A stretch of 38,125 bases of DNA from Kiritimatiellia bacterium. Its GTDB lineage: Bacteria; Verrucomicrobiota; Kiritimatiellia; RFP12; UBA1067. Under the pieces are notes generated by a model. The model worked only from the letters and a program-made list of their open reading frames with translations, had not been told where the DNA came from and did no database searches. The stretch covers positions 1 to 38,125 of the forward strand of contig JAQUCE010000046.1 of assembly GCA_028686345.1 (NCBI GenBank), given 5' to 3'. Within the stretch, counting starts at the first letter, position 1, and each line of letters starts with the position of its first letter. This document shows, one piece after another, positions 8,257-16,585 of the stretch. The translations under genes were made by a program, and so were the position numbers.

Positions 8257-8333
8257 TGGTCGGGGCGGAGGGATTTGAACCCCCGACATCCAGCTCCCAA
8301 AGCTGGCGCACTACCAGGCTGTGCAACGCCCCG
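8257..8333 (-). tRNA. tRNA-Pro (anticodon UGG)
   Basis: The minus strand folds into a full cloverleaf of 77 nt with an encoded CCA at 8257-8259. Acceptor arms are CGGGGCG and CGCCCCG, the D-stem is GCAC/GTGC with GG in the loop, and the anticodon arm CCAGC-TTTGGGA-GCTGG places TGG at positions 34-36. The T-loop is GTTCAAATC. The C1-G72 pair and A73 are the identity elements typical of bacterial tRNA-Pro. Downstream, TTGCTAC (8171) and GTAGCAA (8188) form a stem without a T-run. Confidence 0.96.
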
Positions 8334-8351
8334 TCTTTTGAATGAATGGGT

Positions 8352-8380
8352 AAGATATGATAATTCGGGACTAATTGCAA
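8352..8380 (-). promoter_or_regulatory. Promoter for tRNA-Pro
   Basis: On the minus strand TTGCAA (8380-8375) and TATCTT (8357-8352) are 17 bp apart, 18 bases before the tRNA 5' end. The region also lies just upstream of the divergent cytochrome gene, which may share it in the other direction. Confidence 0.5.
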
Positions 8381-8405
8381 TAGCAAAATTAGGAAAACGC
8401 AGCTT

Positions 8406-10607
8406 ATGACGATTAATTACAATACGCGCACTTTTATTGTCCCGGCTGCCATGTGTGCGCTGGCAGCTTTGCTCACCTCTGGTTTCTGGCTTTTGACCAG
8501 CGGCTGTGGCAGCCCGGAGAGCGATCAATACGCCGGCTCCGCTTCCTGCCGCGAATGCCATGCGGAATTCTATGAGAAGTGGGCCACCTCCTACCATGGT
8601 ACAGCCATGCAGCCTTTTACGCGGGAGCTTGCGGAAAACCATCTCACCCCGCTGACAGAGCCCTTTGTGATCAAGGATTACTCCTACACCGTCGACCTTG
8701 ATCGGATGGTCATGTATGAGTGCGAGCCATCCGGGAAAACCAACGAACTCAAACTTGTGCATGCGCTGGGCGGAAAGAACCTCTACAATTTTTTGACACC
8801 CCTGGAGCGCGGCAGACTTCAGGTTCTCCCCCTGGCCTATGACACGGGCAACAACTCCTGGTACGATACGACCGCCAGCATGATGCGCCATTTTCTGGAG
8901 GATGGTGATGAGGCACTTTTCTGGCGCGACCCGATGTTGACCTTCAACACATCATGCTACAACTGTCACGTCAGCCAGTTGTCAAAGAACTATGATCTTG
9001 CCACCGACTCCTATAAGACCGAGTGGCGCGAGGCTGGTATCAGCTGTGAGTCTTGCCACGGCCCCTGTGAAGCGCACAACCGCGCCGCACGAAAAGCGGC
9101 TAAAGCCGGGCTGCCGCTGGTTGACCTCAAGCTGAAAGACTGGAACCAGTTTTCAGCGGAACAGGCCAACCACGCCTGCTCCATCTGTCATGCCAAGTTT
9201 TCTCCGATTACCGACTCTTTCAACCCTGGCGATAACTACTTTGATCATTATGATTTGACCTGCTTCGAAAACCGCGATTTCAGCCCTGATGGCCGAGACC
9301 TAGGGGAGAATTACACCTTCACCCTGGCATCAATGAGCCCCTGCGTCAAATCCGGCCAGTTGGATTGTGTTTTCTGCCACACCTCCAGCGGACGCTACCG
9401 CTTTGCCAATGAGAACCCCAATCAGGCCTGCGCGCAGTGCCATCAGGAGCGGGTTAACACTATCTCCGAGCACTCGCGTCACTCCGCCGCGGGCAGTGCC
9501 GGCAAGTGCATTGCCTGCCATATGCCCACCACCGCCTTTGCCAGGATGCAGCGCTGCGACCACTCGATGCGACCGCCATCACCTGCGGCATCGCGCCTTT
9601 ACGGATCAAAATCCGCCTGCGTGATCTGCCATGAAAAACTGGGCGGTGAAAAGGAAACCCCACAGGATGAGGAGTGGGCCTCCGGATTTGTGAAGCAGTG
9701 GCACCCTGCCAGCACCTGGCAGCCGCGCATTGTCCATGAGGGCGGACTGGTGGCTGCTGCGCATCAGCAGGAGTGGACGCAGCTGGATGCCATGCTGCAA
9801 TTCATTCAAAATCCGGGTTCCGATGCGATTATTATCACTTCGTTGATCCGCTTGATTCAGATTAATCCCGAGCGCGAGCTTTGGGTTCCTGCCCTGCAAA
9901 ATGTGGCAGACCACGAATCTCCGCTGGTCAGAAGCTCAATCGCGGTGGCGCTGGGCCAGGATTTGACCGACCCCGCGAGCGTGCGCGCGCTGCTGAACTA
10001 TTTGAAAGATGAGCGTCGGCTGGTGCGCGTGCGCGCCGCCGCCGCTCTCGCCCGCCACCCCCGCGAGAGTCTGGATGCGCCCACGCTGCAACTGCTGAAA
10101 AAAGCTGAGACAGAGGTGATGGCAATGTTCGCCGCCACGCCGGATTCCTGGTCAAGCTATTACAACCAAGGCAACTATATGCTTGATCGCGATGATCCGC
10201 TGGCAGCCATGGATGCCTATAAAATCGCGATGAAACTGCGACCGGATGTGGTCGTCTCCTTTGTCAACGCCGCTGTGTTGGCTTCGCGCCAGGGAGATCT
10301 GGATCAGGGGATCGGATATCTCAAACAGGCTCTGCGCGCGGAGCCTGAAAACAGCGCCGTTAACCTCAATCTCGGTCTGGCACTGGCCGAGAAGGGCGAC
10401 CGCGAAGGTGCGCTGAAATGCTTGCGGGTTGCCATGAAAGATCCGGGCTGTCGGGCGCAGGCGGCTTTCAACTGCGCGGTGCTGGTGGGCGAGTCAGATC
10501 TGGAAAAAGCGATTCAGTTCGCGCGCATTGCAGCCGAGACCCAACCGCCGAACAGACAGTACACGGAAGCCTTGCAGTATTTCGTAAGCCGCAGAGGGGG
10601 GCGCTAG
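8406..10607 (+). CDS. Octahaem c-type cytochrome lipoprotein with HEAT and TPR repeats
   Basis: This is a 733-residue exported electron-transfer protein. The N-terminus has a hydrophobic signal (about 11-31) ending in LTSGC, so C34 is a likely lipidation site. Eight CXXCH haem sites follow at C48, C184, C214, C258, C321, C342, C368 and C405. The segment YAGSASCRECH resembles the start of cytochrome c554/NrfA-like multihaem domains. After the last haem the protein changes to HEAT-like helices (about 500-560) and two or three TPRs (about 575-710), a combination seen in PVC genomes and probably used for partner docking. An AGGAAAA precedes the ATG. It stands alone on the plus strand between tRNA-Pro and gene remnants. 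The electron donor and acceptor cannot be told from sequence. Confidence 0.9.
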   Translation: MTINYNTRTFIVPAAMCALAALLTSGFWLLTSGCGSPESDQYAGSASCRECHAEFYEKWATSYHGTAMQPFTRELAENHLTPLTEPFVIKDYSYTVDLDRMVMYECEPSGKTNELKLVHALGGKNLYNFLTPLERGRLQVLPLAYDTGNNSWYDTTASMMRHFLEDGDEALFWRDPMLTFNTSCYNCHVSQLSKNYDLATDSYKTEWREAGISCESCHGPCEAHNRAARKAAKAGLPLVDLKLKDWNQFSAEQANHACSICHAKFSPITDSFNPGDNYFDHYDLTCFENRDFSPDGRDLGENYTFTLASMSPCVKSGQLDCVFCHTSSGRYRFANENPNQACAQCHQERVNTISEHSRHSAAGSAGKCIACHMPTTAFARMQRCDHSMRPPSPAASRLYGSKSACVICHEKLGGEKETPQDEEWASGFVKQWHPASTWQPRIVHEGGLVAAAHQQEWTQLDAMLQFIQNPGSDAIIITSLIRLIQINPERELWVPALQNVADHESPLVRSSIAVALGQDLTDPASVRALLNYLKDERRLVRVRAAAALARHPRESLDAPTLQLLKKAETEVMAMFAATPDSWSSYYNQGNYMLDRDDPLAAMDAYKIAMKLRPDVVVSFVNAAVLASRQGDLDQGIGYLKQALRAEPENSAVNLNLGLALAEKGDREGALKCLRVAMKDPGCRAQAAFNCAVLVGESDLEKAIQFARIAAETQPPNRQYTEALQYFVSRRGGR

Positions 10608-10631
10608 AAGTCGGTTGTTCACGCTTCCCTG

Positions 10632-10829
10632 TCACGGCGTAAAAGCGTAGCTCGGAGCCGGAATCTGCTCTTTACCATGATCAATGATCTTCATAATCCA
10701 CGCCATGTTTTTACCCAGCACCGACATAATCTGCTGACCTTCGTGATCCTGCTCCATTTCCCCGCTTTGCAGGCCGTGGGCCACGGTCCAATAGTTAGCA
10801 GCAGGCATTATCATCTCCGCATAGCTGAT
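10632..10829 (-). pseudogene. C-terminal remnant of a flavodoxin-fold NADPH-dependent FMN reductase
   Basis: About 65 codons on the minus strand resemble the end of flavodoxin-family or iron-sulfur flavoprotein reductases: EMIMPAANYW, then EGQQIMSVLGKNMAW with the family spacing. The FMN-binding N-terminal two thirds are missing, and sequence further upstream runs into an interspersed repeat (10844-10908). There is no plausible start with a ribosome binding site. I read it as a decayed gene and not a small protein. The remainder of 10608-10953 holds no other gene. Confidence 0.5.
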
Positions 10830-10843
10830 GTTAGGAAAGGGCG

Positions 10844-10908
10844 GCAAGCGGCATTTTGCAGCAGGCTCATGAAAGGCGCGCCCTGATGTGTAGGGTTGCT
10901 GCTACATG
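10844..10908 (+). repeat. Interspersed repeat family A, truncated copy (A4)
   Basis: It matches the 5' part of the copies at 27143, 32321 and 20372 (reverse): GCGGCATTTTGCAGCAGG, CTCATGAAA, GCGCGCCC, then GTAGGGTTGCT. It stops before the GAAGCAA arm of the first hairpin. It abuts the broken end of the reductase remnant. Confidence 0.6.
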
Positions 10909-10953
10909 TCACGCCGTGTGTAAGGAAGATAAATTTAGCATCCGGATTGAAAT

Positions 10954-11550
10954 TTAGCGCGCTGCGAGTGCTTCGAGCCAGACTGCGGCCTGCTGACTGG
11001 CAGCAGCGAGGTTGCCCTGGTCGCCCGCTTTGTCATAGACCTCAGCTGCTTTTTCACAGGCCTGACTCGCTTGCTGCATCGCGTTGCTGGCTTGCTGCTT
11101 TAGATTAAGTTTAAAGGCGCCCGCATTGCGTTGTTGCTGAACATTGTTGAGCTTGGTGCTTAAGGTTTCAACCTGCTGCCTGCTCCCCGATGCCTGATCA
11201 AAGTTGGCAGCCGCGTGCCCGCATAATCTGGCGGCATCCATAAACAGCTTACCCGCCTTTTTATAGGAGATTGCGCGCTCATCATTGCCCTCGGTCAGCG
11301 CAGCCTGCTGCAATGCAATGGCCTCTTGTTCCTTTTCGCGGGCCTGCTCCATCTGCGTCAGGGCCGCCAGTTCACGGTTGGCCGAGGCGCGTTCGTATAT
11401 TTCTAGTTTATACTCCAGCTTCGCCCGTTCAGAGACAATCAGTGTACTTTTCGGCTTTTTGGCAACAGGTGCACTATCTGCCGCCACAGCTGAAAACCCA
11501 GCTGTTAGTAGCAGTAAAACACAAATAATATTTGTTTTGCACACTTTCAT
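10954..11550 (-). CDS. Exported alanine/glutamine-rich helical protein
   Basis: The 198-residue product begins MKVCKTN, followed by a hydrophobic stretch ICVLLLLTAGFSAVA and a likely signal peptidase site before ADSAPVA. The mature part is almost wholly helical, rich in Ala, Gln, Glu and Lys, with coiled-coil character (about 45-190). It shows TPR-like spacing such as KKAGKLFMDAARLCG and CEKAAEVYDKAGDQG. Codons upstream of 11550 are open but do not look like a protein N-terminus. The gene is monocistronic, and its upstream region is AT-rich (11551-11640). I recognise no family. A periplasmic structural or binding role would fit, but that is inference. Confidence 0.75.
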   Translation of the reverse strand: MKVCKTNIICVLLLLTAGFSAVAADSAPVAKKPKSTLIVSERAKLEYKLEIYERASANRELAALTQMEQAREKEQEAIALQQAALTEGNDERAISYKKAGKLFMDAARLCGHAAANFDQASGSRQQVETLSTKLNNVQQQRNAGAFKLNLKQQASNAMQQASQACEKAAEVYDKAGDQGNLAAASQQAAVWLEALAAR

Positions 11551-11784
11551 GATTGTTTTTCCCGTAAAATTACAAAACGGTAATGTTCTAATAGCAACAT
11601 CAATGCCAAAATAAATAATGTTTGACAAAAGTGCTTAAGCAACGGAAAAAGTGGTTAAAGGCGGCAAAACGTGTCAAAACATCCCTTAGTTGCTGGTTTT
11701 AATAAAAGATCCACCTGCTCGTTATGAGTGGGAAAACCAAGGTGCATACTGCACTGCACACCTCATGCACTAAAGTGTGTACTC

Positions 11785-12041
11785 ATGTTTGGTTTTGCGG
11801 AGCTGACAAGATTCTGTGAGAGCATTTACGGACTGCCTGGCAACCTCTTCCCGACCACCAATATTCCTGTGGCGATTCTGGTCTTTGCTCGCAGTCGGGA
11901 AAAGGGCGGCAAAATCAGAAATGCAAGGATGTCCTGTTCATTGATGCCAGTCGGGAGTTTGTGTCGAGCAACAGCGGCAGCCATACCCTCCGACGGGAAG
12001 GCCACTACGAAAGACTGTGTTGCTCTGATCAACTCGTATGA
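11785..12041 (+). pseudogene. Frameshifted fragment of a type I restriction methyltransferase (HsdM)
   Basis: The first frame encodes GLPGNLFPTTNIPVAILVFA, matching the HsdM stretch around LPSNLFYGTGIPACILV. A frame change at about 11910-11925 then gives KDVLFIDASREFVSSNSG, matching the conserved VLFIDASREF that follows it in HsdM. Together they cover only about 80 residues of a roughly 500-residue protein. The catalytic NPPF motif and the target-recognition partners are absent. The 3' end overlaps the last bases of the convergent anti-sigma gene. It is a relic of a lost restriction system. The stretch 11641-11784 upstream has no recognisable content. Confidence 0.65.
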
Positions 12042-12047
12042 TATGTT

Positions 12048-12476
12048 TTAATTAAACGCGAAGTAGGTCTCAGCATCCAGGCCCTGCATCTCCATCAGGA
12101 GATTCGCCAGCGCGGCATTAGAGGTTTCCAGCGACGCGTCTTTCAGCAGTTCTGTATCGCAGACAATGGAGAGTTGATTGATGACCTCAATCCGCCGGTT
12201 GCTCTGTTGCACAGAGTTAAAACGCATGCCTCCGGCCAGGAGCAACAGCAGCGCTGCCGCAGCAGTGGTAATACGCACCCACTGGCGCATCCTGTGTCTA
12301 AACCTAAGTCTAAGTGAGTGCAAGTGTGCCTCGTGATGAATCTTTTCAATGATGGCCGGCGGGGGGGGGGCCAGCCTGGGGTTTTGGGAGAGACTATCAA
12401 AAAGTGCGGTTATTTGCTCTAAATCCCGCTCAAACGAGGTGTTATTGAGTTCGATATTTTGATGTGCGTTTTCCAT
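12048..12476 (-). CDS. Putative anti-sigma factor, single-span membrane protein
   Basis: The 142-residue protein has a cytoplasmic N-terminal part (1-66), one membrane span (about 68-83, ITTAAAALLLLLAGG) and a periplasmic C-terminal tail. Its start overlaps the stop of the ECF sigma gene (TAATG), the usual arrangement for a cognate anti-sigma factor. No zinc-binding HxxxCxxC motif is present, so the assignment rests on topology and position. The codons for APPPPA (about 36-41) contain an uninterrupted run of ten C residues (12361-12370 on the plus strand). Slippage there would truncate the protein before the membrane span. Confidence 0.7.
   Translation of the reverse strand: MENAHQNIELNNTSFERDLEQITALFDSLSQNPRLAPPPPAIIEKIHHEAHLHSLRLRFRHRMRQWVRITTAAAALLLLLAGGMRFNSVQQSNRRIEVINQLSIVCDTELLKDASLETSNAALANLLMEMQGLDAETYFAFN
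12361..12370. repeat. G10 homopolymer inside the anti-sigma gene
   Basis: Ten consecutive G on the plus strand encode the proline run upstream of the membrane span. Tracts of this length in coding DNA are typical phase-variation sites. Confidence 0.85.
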
Positions 12477-13045
12477 TAGAGCACCTCCATTAACTGTTTT
12501 TTTACTTTGTTCATTGCATCGTGCATACGCCCTAAGGCGGTGTTCAGCGGTATGTTCAGGTTTTCCGCGATCTCATTGAAAGAGAGGTGACCTTGTACCC
12601 GCAGCAGAAAAACCTCACGCTGAACCATGGGCAGTTGATCTACAATGGCAAACACCTTTTGAGTCAGATCCTCGTTTTCAACCTGGCGGGCTGGTCCGGG
12701 TTCCAACGATTGAATGCGTTCCACCAGGGGCTGATCCTCCTCGCTGAAAGTTGCGTCCAAGGTGAGATCCGGTCTTTTCTTACGTCTGAAATCAATCACA
12801 CGGTTGCGCGCGATCTTCCACATCCAAGCTTTAAACGAAACGTCTTTGAATCTCTCTGCATTTTTGATAATACTCAGCCATATGTCCTGATAAAGATCTT
12901 CGGCATCGCTTCTGTTGCTCAATGAACTCACCAGCCATGCGAACAACTGTCTTTGATAGCGACTCTCAAGCGCGTAAAAGGCCTTTGAAACTCCTTTGGC
13001 ATACGCACTCATCAATTCATAATCGGTCATCTCATCAAAATTCAT
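12476..13045 (-). CDS. ECF-type RNA polymerase sigma factor
   Basis: This is a 189-residue sigma-70 family protein of the extracytoplasmic-function group. Region 2 spans about 23-95 and includes DAEDLYQDIWLSII and FKAWMWKIARNRVIDFRRKK, the -10 recognition helix. Region 4 spans about 130-185, with LPMVQREVFLLRVQGHLSFNEIAENLN and an H-T-H ending in ALGRMHDAMNKVKK. Region 3 is absent, as expected for ECF sigmas. It is followed with a 1-base overlap by the putative anti-sigma gene. No Shine-Dalgarno is obvious before the ATG, and the 175 bp upstream (13046-13220) contain no gene. Targets cannot be predicted; autoregulation is common in the family. Confidence 0.92.
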   Translation of the reverse strand: MNFDEMTDYELMSAYAKGVSKAFYALESRYQRQLFAWLVSSLSNRSDAEDLYQDIWLSIIKNAERFKDVSFKAWMWKIARNRVIDFRRKKRPDLTLDATFSEEDQPLVERIQSLEPGPARQVENEDLTQKVFAIVDQLPMVQREVFLLRVQGHLSFNEIAENLNIPLNTALGRMHDAMNKVKKQLMEVL

Positions 13046-13164
13046 ATTCGTCAGCTTATTAAACGGTTTGAACTCAACTTTATTGTCGTAATTCCATAAT
13101 CAATTTTTATCCGTGATTTTACGTCGCATAATATATGTTATGTAAACTAAACACCGGGGGGGTA

Positions 13165-13190
13165 TTCAGGAGTCAGGGGTCAGGGGTCAT
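13165..13190. repeat. Heptanucleotide tandem repeat (GTCAGGG)
   Basis: GTCAGGG occurs in tandem at 13172-13185 with a partial third unit, preceded by a TTCAGGA variant. It lies between the sigma factor gene and the anSME gene. Confidence 0.6.
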
Positions 13191-13220
13191 AATTCTTCAT
13201 GCACCTTTCTGAATTCTGAA

Positions 13221-14342
13221 CTATGGCTCCTCGCTCCTGACCAGCATCGCCAGTTTTTCAAACTTGGGCATCGAGTGCTCAAAAAACATTTTTAACCCTT
13301 CGCAGATGCGGCTTAGCTCGCTCGCAGCCCCGGAGGTGTGGCCAACACGGTTTTTAGGGCAATCACCGGCGCAGAATTTGAAGTACGGGCAAATCTTGCA
13401 TGCTGGATGGAGATCACTTTTGCGGGCTCCGAAATCTCGATAAAGCTTTGAGGCAGCCATCTCCTCCCAGGAGTGTGTTAAAACATTGCCGAGTTTCAGC
13501 TCTGGCAGCACATGAAAATCGCAGGGATAAACATCGCCGTTATATTCCACCACAAAGTATTGACAGCAGTCCTGGCCAGTCGTGCAGCAGATATCCGCAC
13601 CTGTCACCAGTTTGGCGATAATGGTGTCAAAGAGCCGCACTGAGATCACGCGGGTGTCTTTTTCATACCAGCGATCAAATATAGCACATAAAAACTCCCC
13701 CCACTCCTCTGCTGAGATGCAGTAGGGAGGCAGCTCCCCTGCTGCATCAATTTCAACACATTCAATGAACTGAAGAAACTTTGCGTTGACCTCATCGACT
13801 AGGTAGTCATAGATCTCAACCGCATGCCTGACATTGTGTTGGCTAACGAGTGTCAGAATATTGAACTCAGCTTGATTGCGGCGCAGGGTCTCAATGCCTT
13901 TGATAACCTGTGCATGCGACCCGCCGCCGCTCAGATCCACACGGGCGAGATCATGCAGTGCCGCCGGCCCGTCAAGGCTCACGCCTGTCAGGAAATTGCT
14001 GGCTTTGAAGATCCTCGCAAAGCGCTCTGTGATCAATGTGGCGTTGGTTTGAATCGAGTTTGAGACCTTTATGCCGGGCTTGCCATAGGCCATCTGCAAA
14101 TCAGTAACCATGGAGTAAAACGACTCCCCCATCAACAACGGCTCCCCCCCCTGCCAGACAAACGAATAAACAGGCTGGGGCGTGGCAAAATACGATTCAA
14201 TCATGCGCTCCAACACCCTATCGGAGATCCTGTGTTTGAGTGTCTCGGGATAGAGATGGCAGTGATCCAGATAAAAGCAGTACTCACAACGCAAATTGCA
14301 ATCCGCCGATGCAGGCTTTATTAATAAGGAAAAATTTTTCAT
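13221..14342 (-). CDS. Anaerobic sulfatase-maturating enzyme (radical SAM/SPASM)
   Basis: Enzymes of this family convert a Cys or Ser in a sulfatase active site to formylglycine without oxygen, using S-adenosylmethionine. The 373-residue protein starts with IKPASADCNLRCEYCFY (radical SAM Cys at 15, 19 and 22). VWQGGEPLL follows (about 64-72), as in other anSMEs. The C-terminal SPASM region carries two more cluster sites (CCTTGQDCCQYF, YPCDFH, CKICPYFKFCAGDCP). No sulfatase gene is in the window, so its targets lie elsewhere. It precedes the PfkB-type kinase gene end by 24 bp on the same strand. Other SPASM peptide-modifying enzymes are an alternative but less likely. Confidence 0.88.
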   Translation of the reverse strand: MKNFSLLIKPASADCNLRCEYCFYLDHCHLYPETLKHRISDRVLERMIESYFATPQPVYSFVWQGGEPLLMGESFYSMVTDLQMAYGKPGIKVSNSIQTNATLITERFARIFKASNFLTGVSLDGPAALHDLARVDLSGGGSHAQVIKGIETLRRNQAEFNILTLVSQHNVRHAVEIYDYLVDEVNAKFLQFIECVEIDAAGELPPYCISAEEWGEFLCAIFDRWYEKDTRVISVRLFDTIIAKLVTGADICCTTGQDCCQYFVVEYNGDVYPCDFHVLPELKLGNVLTHSWEEMAASKLYRDFGARKSDLHPACKICPYFKFCAGDCPKNRVGHTSGAASELSRICEGLKMFFEHSMPKFEKLAMLVRSEEP

Positions 14343-14366
14343 AACTAGTCCACGGTTCTGCCGGCA

Positions 14367-15290
14367 CTACGAGCCCACACTGATCATCTTGAGCATCTGC
14401 TTCATACGCCGCTCGATCTGCGCGAAGGTCAATCTCTCGAAACAATCCAGGCTGAAGCCCTCCACGCCAAAAGAGGCCACCACTGCCGCGTAGAGCAAAG
14501 CTTCCCGCAAGGCCTGCTCGCTCGCCCGCCCCCGCTGAGCTAAATAACCCATAAAAGCGCCGGCATAGGAGTCGCCAGCACCGGTGGGGTCGACCACCTG
14601 CTCCACCGGGTAAGCGGGTGCGATAAAAAGGCCTTTTCTGGAGAACAGCAGCGCACCGTGCTCACCGCGTTTAATGATCACATGCGATGGCCCCATTTTC
14701 AGTAACTCAGCGGCGCATGCACGCATATTCCACTGACCGCTGAGCATACGCGCCTCGCTGTCATTAACAGTCAGCAGGTTCACTTTTTTAATCACTTTCA
14801 GCAAGGCCGGACGGGCGATGTCGATCCAGAGGTTCATGGTGTCCAGCGCGACAAAGCGGGCCCCTTTTGCCTGCCGCAGAACATGCAACTGCAGTTCAGG
14901 CTGAATATTACCGAGTAAAACAAAGGGTGCCTGTTGATAGCTCTGCGGCAATTTGGGTTTGAAGTTAGCAAAAACTCCTAGTTCGGTTTTTAAAGTCTCC
15001 CTTTCAATCATGTTTTCGTCATAAGCACCGGACCAGCGAAAGGTCGCCCCCTGAACCTGCTGAACTCCACTTAAGTCAGCTCCGAATTTCCGCCAACGTT
15101 GGTCGAAAGATTCAGGAAAGTCGCTGCCAACAACTCCAACTGCGCCAACGCGGGTGAAGAATGAGGCGGCGGCGGTGCTGAAAGGCAGCGATCCCCCGAG
15201 CAGCTCTGTGCGTTTTTCAGCCCGTGTTTTGATATCATCAATTCCAATTGATCCGACAATCCATAGTTTAATATCTCTCTCGTTCGTCAT
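14367..15290 (-). CDS. PfkB-family carbohydrate kinase
   Basis: This 307-residue ribokinase-like kinase probably phosphorylates a sugar or nucleoside in the cytosol. The C-terminal signature VDPTGAGDSYAGAF (about 237-250) supplies the anion hole and catalytic Asp. The N-terminal glycine motif is ELLGGSLPFSTAAA (about 29-42). FVALDTMNLWI and LLTVNDSEARML mark the mid domain. The DTMNLW variant is one I associate with a PVC-type subgroup of unknown substrate. It is preceded by a good GAGGAG and starts 18 bp after the aroQ stop. Confidence 0.88.
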   Translation of the reverse strand: MTNERDIKLWIVGSIGIDDIKTRAEKRTELLGGSLPFSTAAASFFTRVGAVGVVGSDFPESFDQRWRKFGADLSGVQQVQGATFRWSGAYDENMIERETLKTELGVFANFKPKLPQSYQQAPFVLLGNIQPELQLHVLRQAKGARFVALDTMNLWIDIARPALLKVIKKVNLLTVNDSEARMLSGQWNMRACAAELLKMGPSHVIIKRGEHGALLFSRKGLFIAPAYPVEQVVDPTGAGDSYAGAFMGYLAQRGRASEQALREALLYAAVVASFGVEGFSLDCFERLTFAQIERRMKQMLKMISVGS

Positions 15291-15308
15291 AATCTCCTCT
15301 CTCCTTTT

Positions 15309-15749
15309 TTAAGCGCTCTCTTTTATGCCTTTCAACAGCGCCTGTAATGCCAAGATATAGCCATAACCGCCAAACCCCATGATCTGTCCCAGGCAGACCG
15401 CCGCGGTTAAGCTGGTGTGCCTGAATCCCTCGCGCTGATGGGTGTTAGAGATATGAACCTCCACAACCGGCAGGCCGCAGGCGGCAATGGCATCACGCAG
15501 TGCCGCGCTTGTGTGGGTGAAAGCCGCCGGGTTAATCACAATTCCATCCATCTCAGCTCGGGCTGCGCCAATGACATTGACCAGCTCGCCCTCCACATTG
15601 CTTTGAAAGTGTGTGATCTCAACACCTTGTTCAGCGGCGAACTCATTGATCTTGCCCAGTATGTCACCCAAGGTTTCTGTGCCGTAGATGGCAGGCTCCC
15701 GGGTTCCCAGAAGGTTGAGATTCGGTCCATTGACAACTAGTATTTTCAT
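15309..15749 (-). CDS. aroQ: Type II 3-dehydroquinate dehydratase
   Basis: AroQ dehydrates 3-dehydroquinate to 3-dehydroshikimate in aromatic amino acid synthesis. The 146-residue protein has VNGPNLNLLGTREPAIYG at the N-terminus with the catalytic Tyr and Arg, FQSNVEGELVN, INPAAFTHTS, and VEVHISNTHQREGFRH with the catalytic His. All are canonical type II motifs, and length is normal. It lies between the ricT-like gene (11 bp upstream) and the PfkB kinase gene in one transcriptional direction. Confidence 0.96.
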   Translation of the reverse strand: MKILVVNGPNLNLLGTREPAIYGTETLGDILGKINEFAAEQGVEITHFQSNVEGELVNVIGAARAEMDGIVINPAAFTHTSAALRDAIAACGLPVVEVHISNTHQREGFRHTSLTAAVCLGQIMGFGGYGYILALQALLKGIKESA

Positions 15750-15760
15750 GCGTTCTGTCC

Positions 15761-16564
15761 TTAATAAGAGAGCTCGTCCGCCGCAAGCGACAAAAACTTT
15801 CCATCCACTGTTTTAACAACCACCCGGCCACGTAAAATGTCGCGGTTAATGATTACACCTTTCACATTGTCATGCGCCGGGCAAATCACTCTGGTTCCAT
15901 TCTCCGGCATGTTGGCACCTGCCTCCTCGTAAACATGGTTCTCATGCAGCAAACAACATTTCAAGCGGTTGCATGTTCCGTTGAGGGTGGCCGGGCCCAG
16001 AGGCATCCCCTGCGTTTTAGCCATGCGCAGGTTCACGGGATACTCGCGTTTCTGCCAGGAGGAACAGCAGGAGGGACGACCACAACAGCCGATACACCCG
16101 GTTAAGCGGCATTCATCCCGTGCACCAACCTGCCAAATATTCACATCCACATTAAATTTGCTCTGAATGGTGTCGGCAAATCGAGTCAGGTTAACAGCGT
16201 TTTTACTGGCGTAACGAAAGAAGATTCGTCCACCATCCAGTGAAAGCCGTGTATGCACGATCTTAACCCTGATATGCGCGCTGATCAGCTCTTCGCGCAA
16301 TTGCGCCTCCGCCTGCTTCGCAAGCTTTTGATTGAGCTCAATTTTATGCAAATCAGAGGCGTTCAAAGGCCTTTCAATATTAAAGCCTGGAATGCGAAAA
16401 TCCTTGCTGTCCCGCAAAAAATCACCGTGCTCAACCACTTCAGCTTCATCCAGCCCATAATCAAAATCAACCACATATCGATCGCCAGGGCGGACCTTCA
16501 CCCCGGGATTGACTCTGCAGTAAAACAGGGCGTGTTCCGGGGTCATAATGTGAGCTAAATTCAT
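15761..16564 (-). CDS. ricT: PSP1-domain protein, RicT-like
   Basis: This 267-residue protein has a PSP1 C-terminal domain (about 60-145) and the cysteine-rich motif region that follows it: CRLTGCIGCCGRPSCCSSW (about 157-175), then CNRLKCCLLHE. In Bacillus subtilis the homologue RicT (YaaT) is part of the Fe-S containing Ric complex that affects mRNA maturation and development. The cysteines here match those proposed to bind a cluster. Its place next to holB and tmk matches the tmk-holB-yaaT order known from Firmicutes, strengthening the call. RicA and RicF partners are not in the window. Confidence 0.87.
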   Translation of the reverse strand: MNLAHIMTPEHALFYCRVNPGVKVRPGDRYVVDFDYGLDEAEVVEHGDFLRDSKDFRIPGFNIERPLNASDLHKIELNQKLAKQAEAQLREELISAHIRVKIVHTRLSLDGGRIFFRYASKNAVNLTRFADTIQSKFNVDVNIWQVGARDECRLTGCIGCCGRPSCCSSWQKREYPVNLRMAKTQGMPLGPATLNGTCNRLKCCLLHENHVYEEAGANMPENGTRVICPAHDNVKGVIINRDILRGRVVVKTVDGKFLSLAADELSY

Positions 16565-16585
16565 GCGATGCTGCTCCCTAAATCT

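Noticed and set aside
8196..8891. Minus-strand 231-codon open frame
   Set aside because: It runs through the tRNA-Pro gene (translated as a familiar tRNA-derived peptide) and antisense to the cytochrome gene.
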